Assembly: GCA_030833315.1 (NCBI GenBank)
Contig: JAURHM010000029.1
Coordinates: forward strand, 1 to 39,940
Source of the DNA: Burkholderiales bacterium
Lineage (GTDB): Bacteria; Pseudomonadota; Gammaproteobacteria; Burkholderiales; SG8-41
DNA: 39,940 nucleotides
Direction: 5' to 3'
Numbering within the stretch: position 1 is the first letter of the stretch; each line of letters starts with the position of its first letter. Positions 16,967 through 24,694 of this stretch are shown in pieces. The translations under genes were made by a program, and so were the position numbers. The notes under the pieces were generated by a model. It worked only from the letters and a program-made list of their open reading frames with translations. It had not been told where the DNA came from and did no database searches.

Positions 16967-17668
16967 ATGGCGGTATTGCGCTTGCTGAGCGCCGGTGCGG
17001 CTCAGGCGGTCTGTGAAGAAGTCATCGCGGCGTTCGAACGCGACACGGGACATCGTGTCGAGGCGGCTTATGGTGCAGTCGGTGCGATGAAGGCCCGTAT
17101 GGTCGGCGGCGAAGCGGTCGATGCCATTATCCTCAGCGCGCAGCTGATCCAGGATCTGGTTTCTGCCGGCATGGTGGCGATTTCCTCGGTTCAGGACATC
17201 GGCAAGGTCGGCACCGGCGTTGCGGTGCGCGCCGGAACGCCATTGCCGGAAGTGCGTACGCGCGAAGCGCTGCGCGCCAACATCCTTGCCGCTTCCATCA
17301 TCGTCTGCCCCGATCCGGCAACCGCCACTGCGGGCAAGATCGTGATGAAGCTGATGGAGCGCCTCGGCGTGGCTTCGCAGGTCGAGGACCGCATGCAGTT
17401 TTATCCCAATGGCAACGCGGCGATGAACTGGCTGGCGGCGAGCAACGGCAATTTTGAACTCGGCATTACCCAGAACACCGAAATCCTGCCGATCAAGGGC
17501 GTGACATTTGTCGGTCCGCTGCCCGATGAATTCCAGATGAAGACGGTTTACACCGCTGGCATCGCAGTTCGCGGGGCGCAGCCTGAACTGGCGCGTGATT
17601 TCATCCGTCGCCTGACCGCACCGGAATTCCAGCCGCAGTTGCGTGCTGCCGGCTACGAAATCGATTGA
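16967..17668 (+). CDS. ModA-like substrate-binding protein lacking a signal peptide
   Basis: 233 residues with the fold pattern of molybdate-type (ModA/class II) binding proteins: LRLLSAGAAQAVCEEVIAAF at the start, and VDAIILSAQLIQDLVSAGMV. The C-terminal ARDFIRRLTAPEFQPQLRAA is typical of ModA ends. Unlike normal binding proteins it begins directly at the first beta strand, with no signal peptide or lipobox. The start has GGGGGAT about seven bases upstream, so this ATG is good and no longer N-terminus is missing. It heads an operon with TctB and TctA genes, not ModBC, which is odd. It may be a cytoplasmic ligand-binding protein or sensor. Ligand unknown. Confidence 0.78.
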   Translation: MAVLRLLSAGAAQAVCEEVIAAFERDTGHRVEAAYGAVGAMKARMVGGEAVDAIILSAQLIQDLVSAGMVAISSVQDIGKVGTGVAVRAGTPLPEVRTREALRANILAASIIVCPDPATATAGKIVMKLMERLGVASQVEDRMQFYPNGNAAMNWLAASNGNFELGITQNTEILPIKGVTFVGPLPDEFQMKTVYTAGIAVRGAQPELARDFIRRLTAPEFQPQLRAAGYEID

Positions 17669-17679
17669 CGGGAACGCCT

Positions 17680-18147
17680 GTGGCACAGAAATCCTGGTTT
17701 TTGAAGGGCGATGTGGTGTCGGGTGCGGTACTCGCTGCGCTCGGCGTCTACATCATTTCCGAAGCACGGCAGTGGAACTATGTCGGACCGGAGGGCCCGG
17801 GTCCGGGCTTTTTCCCGATGTGGTACGGCATTGCCATGGTGGTCCTGTCGCTTTGGCTGGTGGTCGTGTCGGCGGTCCGTCCGGCGGTTGCCGGCGCGAA
17901 AGTCGACTGGAAGGGTGTCGGCCGCGCGATGCTGGTGTGGGCGGTGTTTGCACTTTGCACCGCATTGCTCAAACTGCTGGGCTTGCTGACCGTGCTGGCT
18001 TTGCTGACGCTGTTCATCGTCGGTGTGATGTACGGCAAGTCTCTGAAAATCGCCTGTGCGGCCGCTGCAGGCAATGCTCTTGGTTTTTATCTGGTGTTTT
18101 CACTGGCGCTGAATGTCGGCCTGCCGGTGGGACCGCTGGGTTTCTGA
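17680..18147 (+). CDS. tctB: TctB-family subunit of a tripartite tricarboxylate transporter
   Basis: About 155-residue small integral membrane subunit with four hydrophobic segments. It starts near KGDVVSGAVLAALGVYIISE and carries the family-typical GPEGPGPGFFPMWYG loop after the first helix. Start is taken as GTG 17680 with GGGAA five nt upstream. A TTG at 17665, overlapping the stop of the ModA-like gene, is an alternative that adds five residues. TctB pairs with TctA in the inner membrane to import the ligand delivered by the Bug/TctC receptor. It is followed eight bases later by tctA. Confidence 0.87.
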   Translation: MAQKSWFLKGDVVSGAVLAALGVYIISEARQWNYVGPEGPGPGFFPMWYGIAMVVLSLWLVVVSAVRPAVAGAKVDWKGVGRAMLVWAVFALCTALLKLLGLLTVLALLTLFIVGVMYGKSLKIACAAAAGNALGFYLVFSLALNVGLPVGPLGF

Positions 18148-18155
18148 GCTGAATC

Positions 18156-19667
18156 ATGGACGTATTAGCCAATCTCGGTCACGGCTTCATTGTTGCTCTG
18201 GAGCCGCTGAACCTGTTCTGGTGTTTCGCCGGAGTGTTCCTCGGAACCGTGGTCGGCGTGATGCCGGGCCTCGGACCGGCGGCGACCATTGCCATGCTGC
18301 TGCCGCTGACCTTCAAGATGCCGCCGACCAGTGCGCTGATCATGCTGGCGGGCATTTATTACGGCGCCAAATACGGCGGCTCGACGACGGCCATTTTGCT
18401 CAATGTACCGGGCGAATCGGCTTCAGTGGTGACCTGTCTCGACGGTTACCAGATGGCACGCAAAGGCCGCGCCGGTGCGGCGCTGGGTATTGCAGCGATT
18501 GCATCGTTCATTGCGGGCACGGTTGGCGTAGTGGCGCTGATGCTGGTGGCGCCGCCGCTGGCCAAATTCGGTCTCGCTTTCAGCTCACCGGAATATTTCG
18601 CGCTGATGGTGCTGGGTCTGGCGATGGTGGTGCTGCTGGCCGGAGAATCGCTGGTCAAGGCGCTGCTGGCGATGCTGGTCGGGCTGTGGATCGCCGGCAT
18701 GGGCATCGACCTGTTCAGCGATGCCTCGCGCTTCACCTTCGGTAACAGCGAGATGCTCGACGGCGTGGATTTTGTGATCGTCGCCATCGGTGTGTTCGCG
18801 TTGAGCGAAGTGTTCGCCAATATGGAGCAGCGCGAAGAGGGCACGATGCTGCCGGTACCCAAAGGCCTGCGTAACCTGCTGCCGACGATGGCCGAGCTCA
18901 AGGCCTGTCGCTTTGCCTTTCTCAACGGTTCCGTAGTCGGATTCATCATCGGTGTGCTGCCCGGCGCCGGTTCGACCATCGCGTCGTTCATTTCGTACGG
19001 TCTGGAAAAGGCAGTATCGAAACATCCTGAGAAATTCGGCACCGGCGTTCCGGAGGGTGTTGCTGCACCGGAAGGCGCCAACAACTCCGAGACCGGCGGC
19101 GCGCTGGTGCCGCTGCTGACGCTGGGCATTCCCGGTTCCGGCACCACGGCGATCCTGCTCGCGGCGTTTGTGCTGTGGGGATTGAAGCCCGGTCCCTTGA
19201 TGATCCAGGACAATCCCGAGCTGTTCTGGGGGCTGGTGGCCAGCATGTATGTCGGCAACGTGATGCTGCTGGTGCTCAACCTGCCGCTGATTCCGCTGTT
19301 TGCGCAAATTCTCAAACTGCCGTCGTACCTGCTGTATCCGATCATCCTCGGCATTTCGCTGGTCGGCGTTTACACCGTGTCGAGCAGCCTGTTTGACTGC
19401 TATATGCTGGCCGCCTTCGGTCTGCTGGGTTACCTGATGCGGCGTCTGGATTATCCTTCGGCGCCGCTGATTCTCGGCCTGGTGCTCGGCGACGCCATGG
19501 AACGCGCGCTGCGCCAGTCGCTGATGATGTCGCAGGGGGATCTGGGCATTCTGGTATCCCGGCCGATTTCGGCCACAATGCTGGTGCTGGCGGTGTTGCT
19601 GCTGATCATGCCGCTGTTCCGGAAGTTCAATTCCTGGCGGGTCAGGGCAATCGAGGAAAACGGCTGA
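18156..19667 (+). CDS. tctA: TctA-family permease of a tripartite tricarboxylate transporter
   Basis: 503-residue large permease with about 12 transmembrane segments and typical length. Hallmark stretches are GTVVGVMPGLGPAATIAMLL and KYGGSTTAILLNVPGESASV in the first half, repeated in spirit by GVLPGAGSTIASFISYGLEK and TLGIPGSGTTAILLAAFVLW in the second. It is the membrane translocation subunit, driven by a cation gradient, for carboxylates brought by the periplasmic receptor. The operon order ModA-like, TctB, TctA, TctC gives one complete TTT system. The ligand is not identifiable from sequence. Confidence 0.94.
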   Translation: MDVLANLGHGFIVALEPLNLFWCFAGVFLGTVVGVMPGLGPAATIAMLLPLTFKMPPTSALIMLAGIYYGAKYGGSTTAILLNVPGESASVVTCLDGYQMARKGRAGAALGIAAIASFIAGTVGVVALMLVAPPLAKFGLAFSSPEYFALMVLGLAMVVLLAGESLVKALLAMLVGLWIAGMGIDLFSDASRFTFGNSEMLDGVDFVIVAIGVFALSEVFANMEQREEGTMLPVPKGLRNLLPTMAELKACRFAFLNGSVVGFIIGVLPGAGSTIASFISYGLEKAVSKHPEKFGTGVPEGVAAPEGANNSETGGALVPLLTLGIPGSGTTAILLAAFVLWGLKPGPLMIQDNPELFWGLVASMYVGNVMLLVLNLPLIPLFAQILKLPSYLLYPIILGISLVGVYTVSSSLFDCYMLAAFGLLGYLMRRLDYPSAPLILGLVLGDAMERALRQSLMMSQGDLGILVSRPISATMLVLAVLLLIMPLFRKFNSWRVRAIEENG

Positions 19668-19677
19668 GCGATTCTTA

Positions 19678-19712
19678 ATTCAGCTGAATATTCAACGGCA
19701 AACAATGCCGTT
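19678..19712. promoter_or_regulatory. palindrome and hairpin between tctA and the receptor gene
   Basis: The 67-bp gap holds the palindrome ATTCAGCTGAAT (19678-19689), and AACGGCA-aacaa-TGCCGTT (19694-19712) can form a 7-bp hairpin, followed by GAGGAG and the receptor ATG. Such hairpins often stabilise the receptor message or form an operator. No T-run follows, so it is not a terminator. Palindromes this short also occur by chance. Confidence 0.35.
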
Positions 19713-19734
19713 CAATTTACGAGGAGAAGTGATC

Positions 19735-20709
19735 ATGACATTACGCACGTCCATCATCATGGCCGCCTGCGCCGCAGCTCTGGCGGCAGGGCCTGCTTGG
19801 GCACAGTTCAAGCCGACCAAGCCTGTTGAAATCGTGGTGCATACCGGTCCCGGAGGCGGCGCCGATGTACTGGCCCGCTTCATGACCCAGCTGATTGAAA
19901 AGGAAAACCTTGCGCCGGTGCGCTTCCAGGTCAACAACCGCGACGGTGGCGGAGGTCTGCGCGCCATGGCTTATGTCGCCGAGAAAAAAGGCGATACCCA
20001 CACCATCGCCATTTTCACCGGCAACTGGCTGACCAATCCGCTGGTGCGTGCCGAGGCCAAGTTCACGCTGAAGGACATGCAGCCTGTCGCACGCCTGGTG
20101 CTGGAGCCGGCCGTGGTAGCGGTGAAGGCCGATGCGCCGTTCAAGACCATGAAGGACTTCATTGAAGCGGCGAAAAAAACGCCGGGCACGCTGAAGCAAT
20201 CCGGCGGTTCCCAGACCAGTCGCGACAACGTGGTGCGTCAATTGCTGATGAAATCCACCGGTGCCAACTGGGCCTATATCTCCTTCCCGGGTGGCGGCGA
20301 ACGTATTGCCGCGCTGCTGGGCGGTCACGTCAACATGATGGTGATCGAGCCGCAGGAAGCCGGTGAGCACATCAAGGCTGGCAACATGCGCGTGATTGCG
20401 CAGGTCGCTGAAAAGCGCCTCGCGCCTTACCCGAATGTTCCGACGCTGAAAGAAGCCGGCTATGAAATTCCCAATGTGCCGCAGGTGCGCGGCGTGGTGA
20501 TGCCGTCTGGCGTAGCGCCGGATGTCGTGGCCTATTACGAAGACCTGTTCCAGCGCATGGTGAAAACGCCGACCTGGCGCAAGTATCTGGAAGATCAGCA
20601 GTTTGAAGACGGCTTCCAGAAGTCGGTCGAGCTTGGCAAATTCTTCGACACCTTCACCAACCAGATGCGCGAAATCCTGAAAGAGGCGGGCACCCCGGTC
20701 GTACGCTGA
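19735..20709 (+). CDS. tctC: Bug/TctC receptor of the tripartite tricarboxylate transporter
   Basis: 324-residue periplasmic receptor. The signal peptide is cut at AWA-QFK after residue 23. The mature start PTKPVEIVVHTGPGGGADVL is a more diverged version of the Bug ligand-site loop, with several extra glycines (VNNRDGGGGLRAMAYVAEKK). Start at ATG 19735 is supported by GAGGAG at 19721-19726. It lies 67 bp after tctA, which is separated from it only by a hairpin, so it is the receptor of this TTT system. A terminator follows the gene. Ligand unknown. Confidence 0.9.
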   Translation: MTLRTSIIMAACAAALAAGPAWAQFKPTKPVEIVVHTGPGGGADVLARFMTQLIEKENLAPVRFQVNNRDGGGGLRAMAYVAEKKGDTHTIAIFTGNWLTNPLVRAEAKFTLKDMQPVARLVLEPAVVAVKADAPFKTMKDFIEAAKKTPGTLKQSGGSQTSRDNVVRQLLMKSTGANWAYISFPGGGERIAALLGGHVNMMVIEPQEAGEHIKAGNMRVIAQVAEKRLAPYPNVPTLKEAGYEIPNVPQVRGVVMPSGVAPDVVAYYEDLFQRMVKTPTWRKYLEDQQFEDGFQKSVELGKFFDTFTNQMREILKEAGTPVVR

Positions 20710-20753
20710 CCGGCCCTGCGAATGCGTGGCTGCTGATTGCAGTCACGCCCGAC

Positions 20754-20778
20754 ACGGGGGTGAAAGCCCCCGTTTTTT
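20754..20778 (+). terminator. Rho-independent terminator after the TTT operon
   Basis: Hairpin ACGGGGG, loop TGAAAG, CCCCCGT (20754-20773), followed by a run of six T (20773-20778). It sits 45 bp after the TctC stop and about 20 bp before the next ATG, so the MmgE/PrpD gene has its own start of transcription or depends on read-through. Confidence 0.88.
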
Positions 20779-20798
20779 GACCTGTAGCGGATGAAACA

Positions 20799-22172
20799 AT
20801 GAGTGAAAAACTGCCTGAAGTCGCGGTCGCCGAGCGGCTCGCCGAACAAACCCTGGCCCTGAACGTCGATGCCATTCCCGCGGAAGTGCTCGCACGTGCC
20901 GAAGAACTGCTCATTGATGTGGTCGGCCTCTGTGTGGCGGCGCGCAATACCGATTACATCAAGGCGGTGATTGCCGGCGTCGATGCAGGCGGACCGTGCA
21001 CGGCAATAGGTCATACCCAGACTTTCTCGGCAGAAGCCGCGGCGCTGATCAACGGCACTGCGACGCACGGCGAGGATTTTGACGACACCTTCGAAGGTGG
21101 TCCGGTGCATTCGAGCACGGTGATCGGTCCGGCAGTGCTGGCGGCGGCGGAGCGTTTCGGATGCGACGGGCGCGACGTGCTGGCAGGATTTGTCGCCGGC
21201 GTTGAAATGCTGTGCAGGATGTCGATGGTGATCCCGAAGGCCATACACAAATCCGGTTTTCATCCGACGGCAGTGCTTGGCGCAATGGGTGCGACGCTGG
21301 CGGTGGCGCGGACGTTGAGGCTGAACAAGCAGCAGACGGTCGATGCACTGGGCATTGCCGGCAGCATGGCCAGCGGCATCATTGAATATCTCGCTGAAGG
21401 GGCTTGGACCAAACGCATGCACGCCGGCTGGGCAGCGCAGGTGGGCATACAGGCTGCACGTTTCGGTCAGCAGGGTTTTCTCGGGCCGCGTACGGTTTTT
21501 GAAGGCACTCATGGCTTGTATTACGCCTTTGCGCGTTCCGCGGCCGGTGATTACGACGTGCTGACCCGGGATTTCGGCAAGGACTGGTATATGTCGCGCA
21601 TCACCTTCAAGCCCTATGCGACGGGCACGATGAACCAGCCTTATGCCGACTGCGCGCTGCGCCTGGCGAAAAAAGGTTTTTCCGCGGAAGACGTGGTCGA
21701 TGTGCTCTGCGAAACCGCCGAAGGTTATGTGCACCGGCTGTGGGATCCGCTGCCGGCCAAACAGCGCCCGGCCAATGAATACGCCGCCAAGTTCAGCGCA
21801 CCGTTCAACATCGCCGTGGCTTTTGTCACGGGCGGGGCGGGGTTGGCGGCATTCACCGAAAAGACCGTGCGCGATGAGCGCATCCTCGCGCTGGCATCGA
21901 AAGTGAAATACGTCGTCGATCCGAATAATCCCTATCCCAAGGCCTACACCGGCCACGTGCGGATGACGCTGAAAGACGGAAGGGTTTTCGAGGAGCGTCA
22001 GCCGCATATCCGCGGTGGTGCACAGGAGCCGCTGACCCGTGCCGAGATCGAGGATAAATGCCGTCGCAACTGCGCCTTTGGCGGCTGGGGCGAGCAGCAG
22101 ATCTCAGCCTTCCTGGAGTCAGTGCCGGGCCTGCTCAAGGGTAAGCCGGATCTGAAGGCATTGCGCGCCTGA
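20799..22172 (+). CDS. MmgE/PrpD family protein
   Basis: 457-residue member of the MmgE/PrpD superfamily, the second in this window and clearly not a recent copy of the first. Visible landmarks are ELLIDVVGLCVAARNTDYIK in the helical domain, the active-site stretch TATHGEDFDDTFEGGPVHSS, GFVAGVEMLCRMSMVIPKAI, and ITFKPYATGTMNQPYADCAL in the C-terminal domain. Members dehydrate, decarboxylate or isomerise citrate-like acids; the reaction here is unknown. It follows the TTT operon beyond a terminator, so the imported ligand may be its substrate. The DsbA-like gene begins 62 bp after the stop. Confidence 0.88.
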   Translation: MSEKLPEVAVAERLAEQTLALNVDAIPAEVLARAEELLIDVVGLCVAARNTDYIKAVIAGVDAGGPCTAIGHTQTFSAEAAALINGTATHGEDFDDTFEGGPVHSSTVIGPAVLAAAERFGCDGRDVLAGFVAGVEMLCRMSMVIPKAIHKSGFHPTAVLGAMGATLAVARTLRLNKQQTVDALGIAGSMASGIIEYLAEGAWTKRMHAGWAAQVGIQAARFGQQGFLGPRTVFEGTHGLYYAFARSAAGDYDVLTRDFGKDWYMSRITFKPYATGTMNQPYADCALRLAKKGFSAEDVVDVLCETAEGYVHRLWDPLPAKQRPANEYAAKFSAPFNIAVAFVTGGAGLAAFTEKTVRDERILALASKVKYVVDPNNPYPKAYTGHVRMTLKDGRVFEERQPHIRGGAQEPLTRAEIEDKCRRNCAFGGWGEQQISAFLESVPGLLKGKPDLKALRA

Positions 22173-22234
22173 GGAGGCTGGAATAAAGTATCAATAAAAA
22201 CAGGTAGTTACCATAAACCTCACTGGGGATCGTC

Positions 22235-22882
22235 ATGAGCCAGGACATCAGCATCGACATCGTTTCCGACGTGGTTTGACCCTGGTGCTTCATCGGCAAG
22301 CGCAAGCTGGAAATCGCGCTGCAGCAGTTCGCAAAACTGCACCCCGATGAGCATAAACCGGCCGTGCGCTGGTTGCCGTTCCAGTTGAATCCCGATTTGC
22401 CCGCCATCGGCATTTCGCGCGCGGATTACATCCTGCGCAAATTCGGCGAGCGCGACAGCTCACGCTATAAACGTGTGGCGCTGGTCGGCAAGAGTGTGGG
22501 CCTCGACATGAATTTCGATGCGATAAAGGTGCAGCCGAATACGGTAAAGGCGCACCGGCTGATGCACCGTGCCGGTGAACAGGGTTTGCAGGATGCGATG
22601 GCCGAAGCGTTGTTCCGCGCTTATTTCATCGAGGGCGCCGACCTGACGAACAGTGCGGTACTGGCGGATTACGCAACACAGGCCGGACTGGATCAAGCAG
22701 AGACCCTGGCTTATCTGGACAGCGATGCCGATGCCGATCTGATCCGCAGTGCTGATCAGGAAGCACGTCAGGTCGGTATCGAAGGCGTGCCGTTTTTCAT
22801 CATCAACCGCACCATCGGCATTTCCGGCGCGCAGGACCCGGAAGTGTTGTTGCAGGCGATGGAGCAGGCCAGGGCGGGCTAG
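22235..22882 (+). CDS. DsbA/FrnE-family thiol oxidoreductase with in-frame TGA, candidate selenoprotein (U-P-W-C)
   Basis: The frame from ATG 22235 (GGGG six to nine nt upstream) reads MSQDISIDIVSDVV, TGA, PWCFIGKRKLE, and then runs without another stop to TAG at 22880-22882: 215 codons including the TGA. The downstream part is a full FrnE-type DsbA protein: VRWLPFQLNPDLPAIGIS, the helical insert, and EGVPFFIINRTIGISGAQDP with the cis-proline loop (P186). In relatives the sequence at the TGA is VCPWC; here the codon for the first active-site cysteine (residue 15) is TGA while C18 is kept. This is the exact position where selenocysteine gives a UxxC redox site. The alternatives, a nonsense mutation or base error TGC to TGA, would leave a pseudogene; the clean downstream frame argues against old decay. 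It would act as a cytoplasmic redox enzyme, since no signal peptide is present. Confidence 0.75.
22282..22306 (+). promoter_or_regulatory. candidate bacterial SECIS hairpin directly after the in-frame TGA
   Basis: Two bases after UGA (22277-22279), CUGGUGCUU (22282-22290) can pair with AAGCGCAAG (22298-22306), with one G-A mismatch and one G-U pair, around the loop CAUCGGC. A mutually exclusive alternative pairs AGCGC (22299-22303) with GCGCU (22316-22320) and has a 12-nt loop starting 25 nt after the UGA. Bacterial SECIS elements are such stem-loops within the coding region just 3' of UGA. The first loop is a little closer to UGA than in the E. coli fdhF element, and neither loop starts with the usual G. 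Pairing was done by eye. Confidence 0.4.
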
Positions 22883-22885
22883 CCT

Positions 22886-23740
22886 TCACGTGCGGAGCAG
22901 GAAGTCGCTGACGGCAGCGATCTGATCGTCGGCCATCAGCGCCGGTGCATGGCCGATACCGGCAAATTCAATCAGCCTCGGTTTCGGGCCGCGCCGGGTC
23001 ATTTCTTCGGCAGTTTCGTGAAGCAGCAGATCGGAGTCCGCGCCGCGCAGCAGCAGCGTCGGACAGCGGATTGCATCGTAGTAATTCCACAGCAGGATGT
23101 CTTTGGCCGCGGCCTTGCGGAAGGGCAGCGCGATATCCGGATCGTAGTTCATGCCCCAGCGGCCTTCGGCATCGCAATTGGCGTTGTGTTCGGCCAGATG
23201 ATGCCATTGCGCATCGGTCAGCGGCCCGAAAGGGGCGGCAACGGTACGCAGGTACTGAACGAATTCGGCGAAGCTGGCGAAGCGCGGATTGCGGCCGACA
23301 TAGGCGCCGATGCGCTCCATCGATGCCTTCGGTATCAGTGTGCCGACATCATTGAGCACCAGCCGTTGCAGCGGCGTGTTCGGGTGTGAGGCCAGCAACA
23401 TGCCGAGCATGCCACCCATCGACGTGCCGACCCAGTTGATTTCGGTGGCGCCGGCTGCGGTGACCCGCGCCATCAGCGCGGTCATGTCATTCATGTACTG
23501 CGGATATTTGTAATCGTCCTTGTTCGGCAGCCAGTCGCTTTTGCCGCGGCCGGCGATGCTGACGCTGATCACCCGCAGATCGTTTTGAAGTGCTGCAGCT
23601 AGTCCATCAAAATCGCGGCAGTTGCGCGTCAGTCCGTGCACGCAGATCACCACGCGAGGATTCGCGGGATCGCCCCAGTCGGTGTAGTGCAGGCGGTGAA
23701 AGCCACCACTGTTGAGGCACTGGAGATGGTATTCGTTCAT
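22886..23740 (-). CDS. alpha/beta hydrolase
   Basis: 284-residue alpha/beta-fold hydrolase. The oxyanion region is VVICVHGLTRNCRDFDGLAA, the nucleophile elbow GTSMGG (Ser107), an Asp lies in RGADSDLLL, and the catalytic His is in GIGHAPALM near the C-terminus. The protein would hydrolyse an ester, lactone, C-C bond or similar. Start at ATG 23740 (MNEYHLQCLN); in-frame codons upstream include an AT-rich stretch without family character. It converges with the DsbA-like gene, with three bases between the two stops, and lies downstream of the GIDE gene on the same strand. Substrate unknown. Confidence 0.9.
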   Translation of the reverse strand: MNEYHLQCLNSGGFHRLHYTDWGDPANPRVVICVHGLTRNCRDFDGLAAALQNDLRVISVSIAGRGKSDWLPNKDDYKYPQYMNDMTALMARVTAAGATEINWVGTSMGGMLGMLLASHPNTPLQRLVLNDVGTLIPKASMERIGAYVGRNPRFASFAEFVQYLRTVAAPFGPLTDAQWHHLAEHNANCDAEGRWGMNYDPDIALPFRKAAAKDILLWNYYDAIRCPTLLLRGADSDLLLHETAEEMTRRGPKPRLIEFAGIGHAPALMADDQIAAVSDFLLRT

Positions 23741-23763
23741 ATCGAAGTAATTGTTTTTATTTA

Positions 23764-24684
23764 TTATTTTACGCCGAGCCAGACAAGGCCCCAGGCGCCG
23801 AGGCCGATGAAGGCGGTGAGGTGGGCCCAGCTCCACCACAGGTAACGGCGACCGAGCGTGTCGGGCATTTCATTGGACAGCAGGAACAGCCGTTTGTCGC
23901 GCGGCTTGCGCAGCAGATGCACGCCTTCGGTCTGGCGGCCGGTCTGCTCCAGTTGCCGTTTGCGCACTTCACGAAACGCCTGCATGCGCGCCAGTTCCCA
24001 TTCCTTGAGGCTGATCGTGCCGTCCTGATCGAGATCGAAGCGTTTGAGCAGATTCTGCCGGTCGTTTTTCCAATCGCTGAGCAGGGCGCTGACATCTTCG
24101 CGCTCTTCGGCGACCGACGGTGCGTTGGCGGTATGGGTGACGAATTCGCCGATGGCATAAAGCGTATCGCCTGGCAGCAGCAGCCATTCGTTGTAACGCA
24201 TATTGCCCTGCTGCCAGGACTTGTGTTTGCTGGTGACGACCTCGGCGCCGTCCGGTGAAATCACGCAGGCGCCGCTGTCATCAACCAGAAAAAAATGCGC
24301 GACGCTGCAGCCTTCATCGACGGTTTTCCATTTGTCGTCGCTTTGTTCTTCCTCGACGGTATAACGGTACCAGCAGCAATGGCGTTGGCTGACCGGGCAA
24401 TGCACCGTCGAGCCGTCGATCAGCCGGCCGACGCCCAGCAGTTCGACATAACCCTGCGCTGCGGATGCTACCCGTGATGTCGGCAGGTCGTTGATCTGCC
24501 GGTAGCGCCGGTGATTGCCGAGCCAGGCGAAAAAACTGACCACGGACATCGCGAGCAGGGCGAAGGGCCAGACTTCCGGCGTGTCGGCCTGTGCAGCGAT
24601 GGCGATGATGATGAAATGCAGGCCGCCGGACAGCAGCAGCGGCCCGCTGCTGCTGTTGCGGGCGCCGTTGAACGTAAACGTCAT
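23764..24684 (-). CDS. GIDE-domain membrane protein with an EF-hand
   Basis: 306-residue membrane protein. Two hydrophobic segments lie near the N-terminus (about 16-31 and 39-55), and one at the C-terminus (about 286-304). The central domain resembles the GIDE region shared with mitochondrial E3 ligase MUL1/MAPL, seen in LLGVGRLIDGSTVHCPVSQR, CCWYRYTVEEE, and PGDTLYAIGEFV. An inserted canonical EF-hand loop, DLDQDGTISLKE at residues 217-228, has acidic residues at positions 1, 3, 5 and 12, so it probably binds calcium. The bacterial protein has no RING domain and is not a ligase by sequence. It sits 10 bp downstream of lemA, a recurrent neighbour of GIDE genes. Function unknown. Confidence 0.78.
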   Translation of the reverse strand: MTFTFNGARNSSSGPLLLSGGLHFIIIAIAAQADTPEVWPFALLAMSVVSFFAWLGNHRRYRQINDLPTSRVASAAQGYVELLGVGRLIDGSTVHCPVSQRHCCWYRYTVEEEQSDDKWKTVDEGCSVAHFFLVDDSGACVISPDGAEVVTSKHKSWQQGNMRYNEWLLLPGDTLYAIGEFVTHTANAPSVAEEREDVSALLSDWKNDRQNLLKRFDLDQDGTISLKEWELARMQAFREVRKRQLEQTGRQTEGVHLLRKPRDKRLFLLSNEMPDTLGRRYLWWSWAHLTAFIGLGAWGLVWLGVK

Positions 24685-24694
24685 TCAGTGCTGC

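Noticed and set aside
20595-22007. 470-codon frame on the minus strand opposite the second MmgE/PrpD gene
   Set aside because: It is an antisense shadow; the plus-strand protein has clear family motifs, and the minus frame spans the terminator at 20754.
22277-22279. TGA as proof of a dead gene
   Set aside because: A single nonsense change or base error cannot be excluded without reads, but no other damage is present and the position equals the redox Cys, so decay was judged less likely than selenocysteine.
22364-22882. Separate 172-residue protein starting at an internal GTG in the DsbA-like gene
   Set aside because: This start would drop the thioredoxin-fold N-terminus and active site. The upstream frame to ATG 22235 carries the conserved VSDVV and PWCFIGK residues around the TGA, so the gene is one unit.
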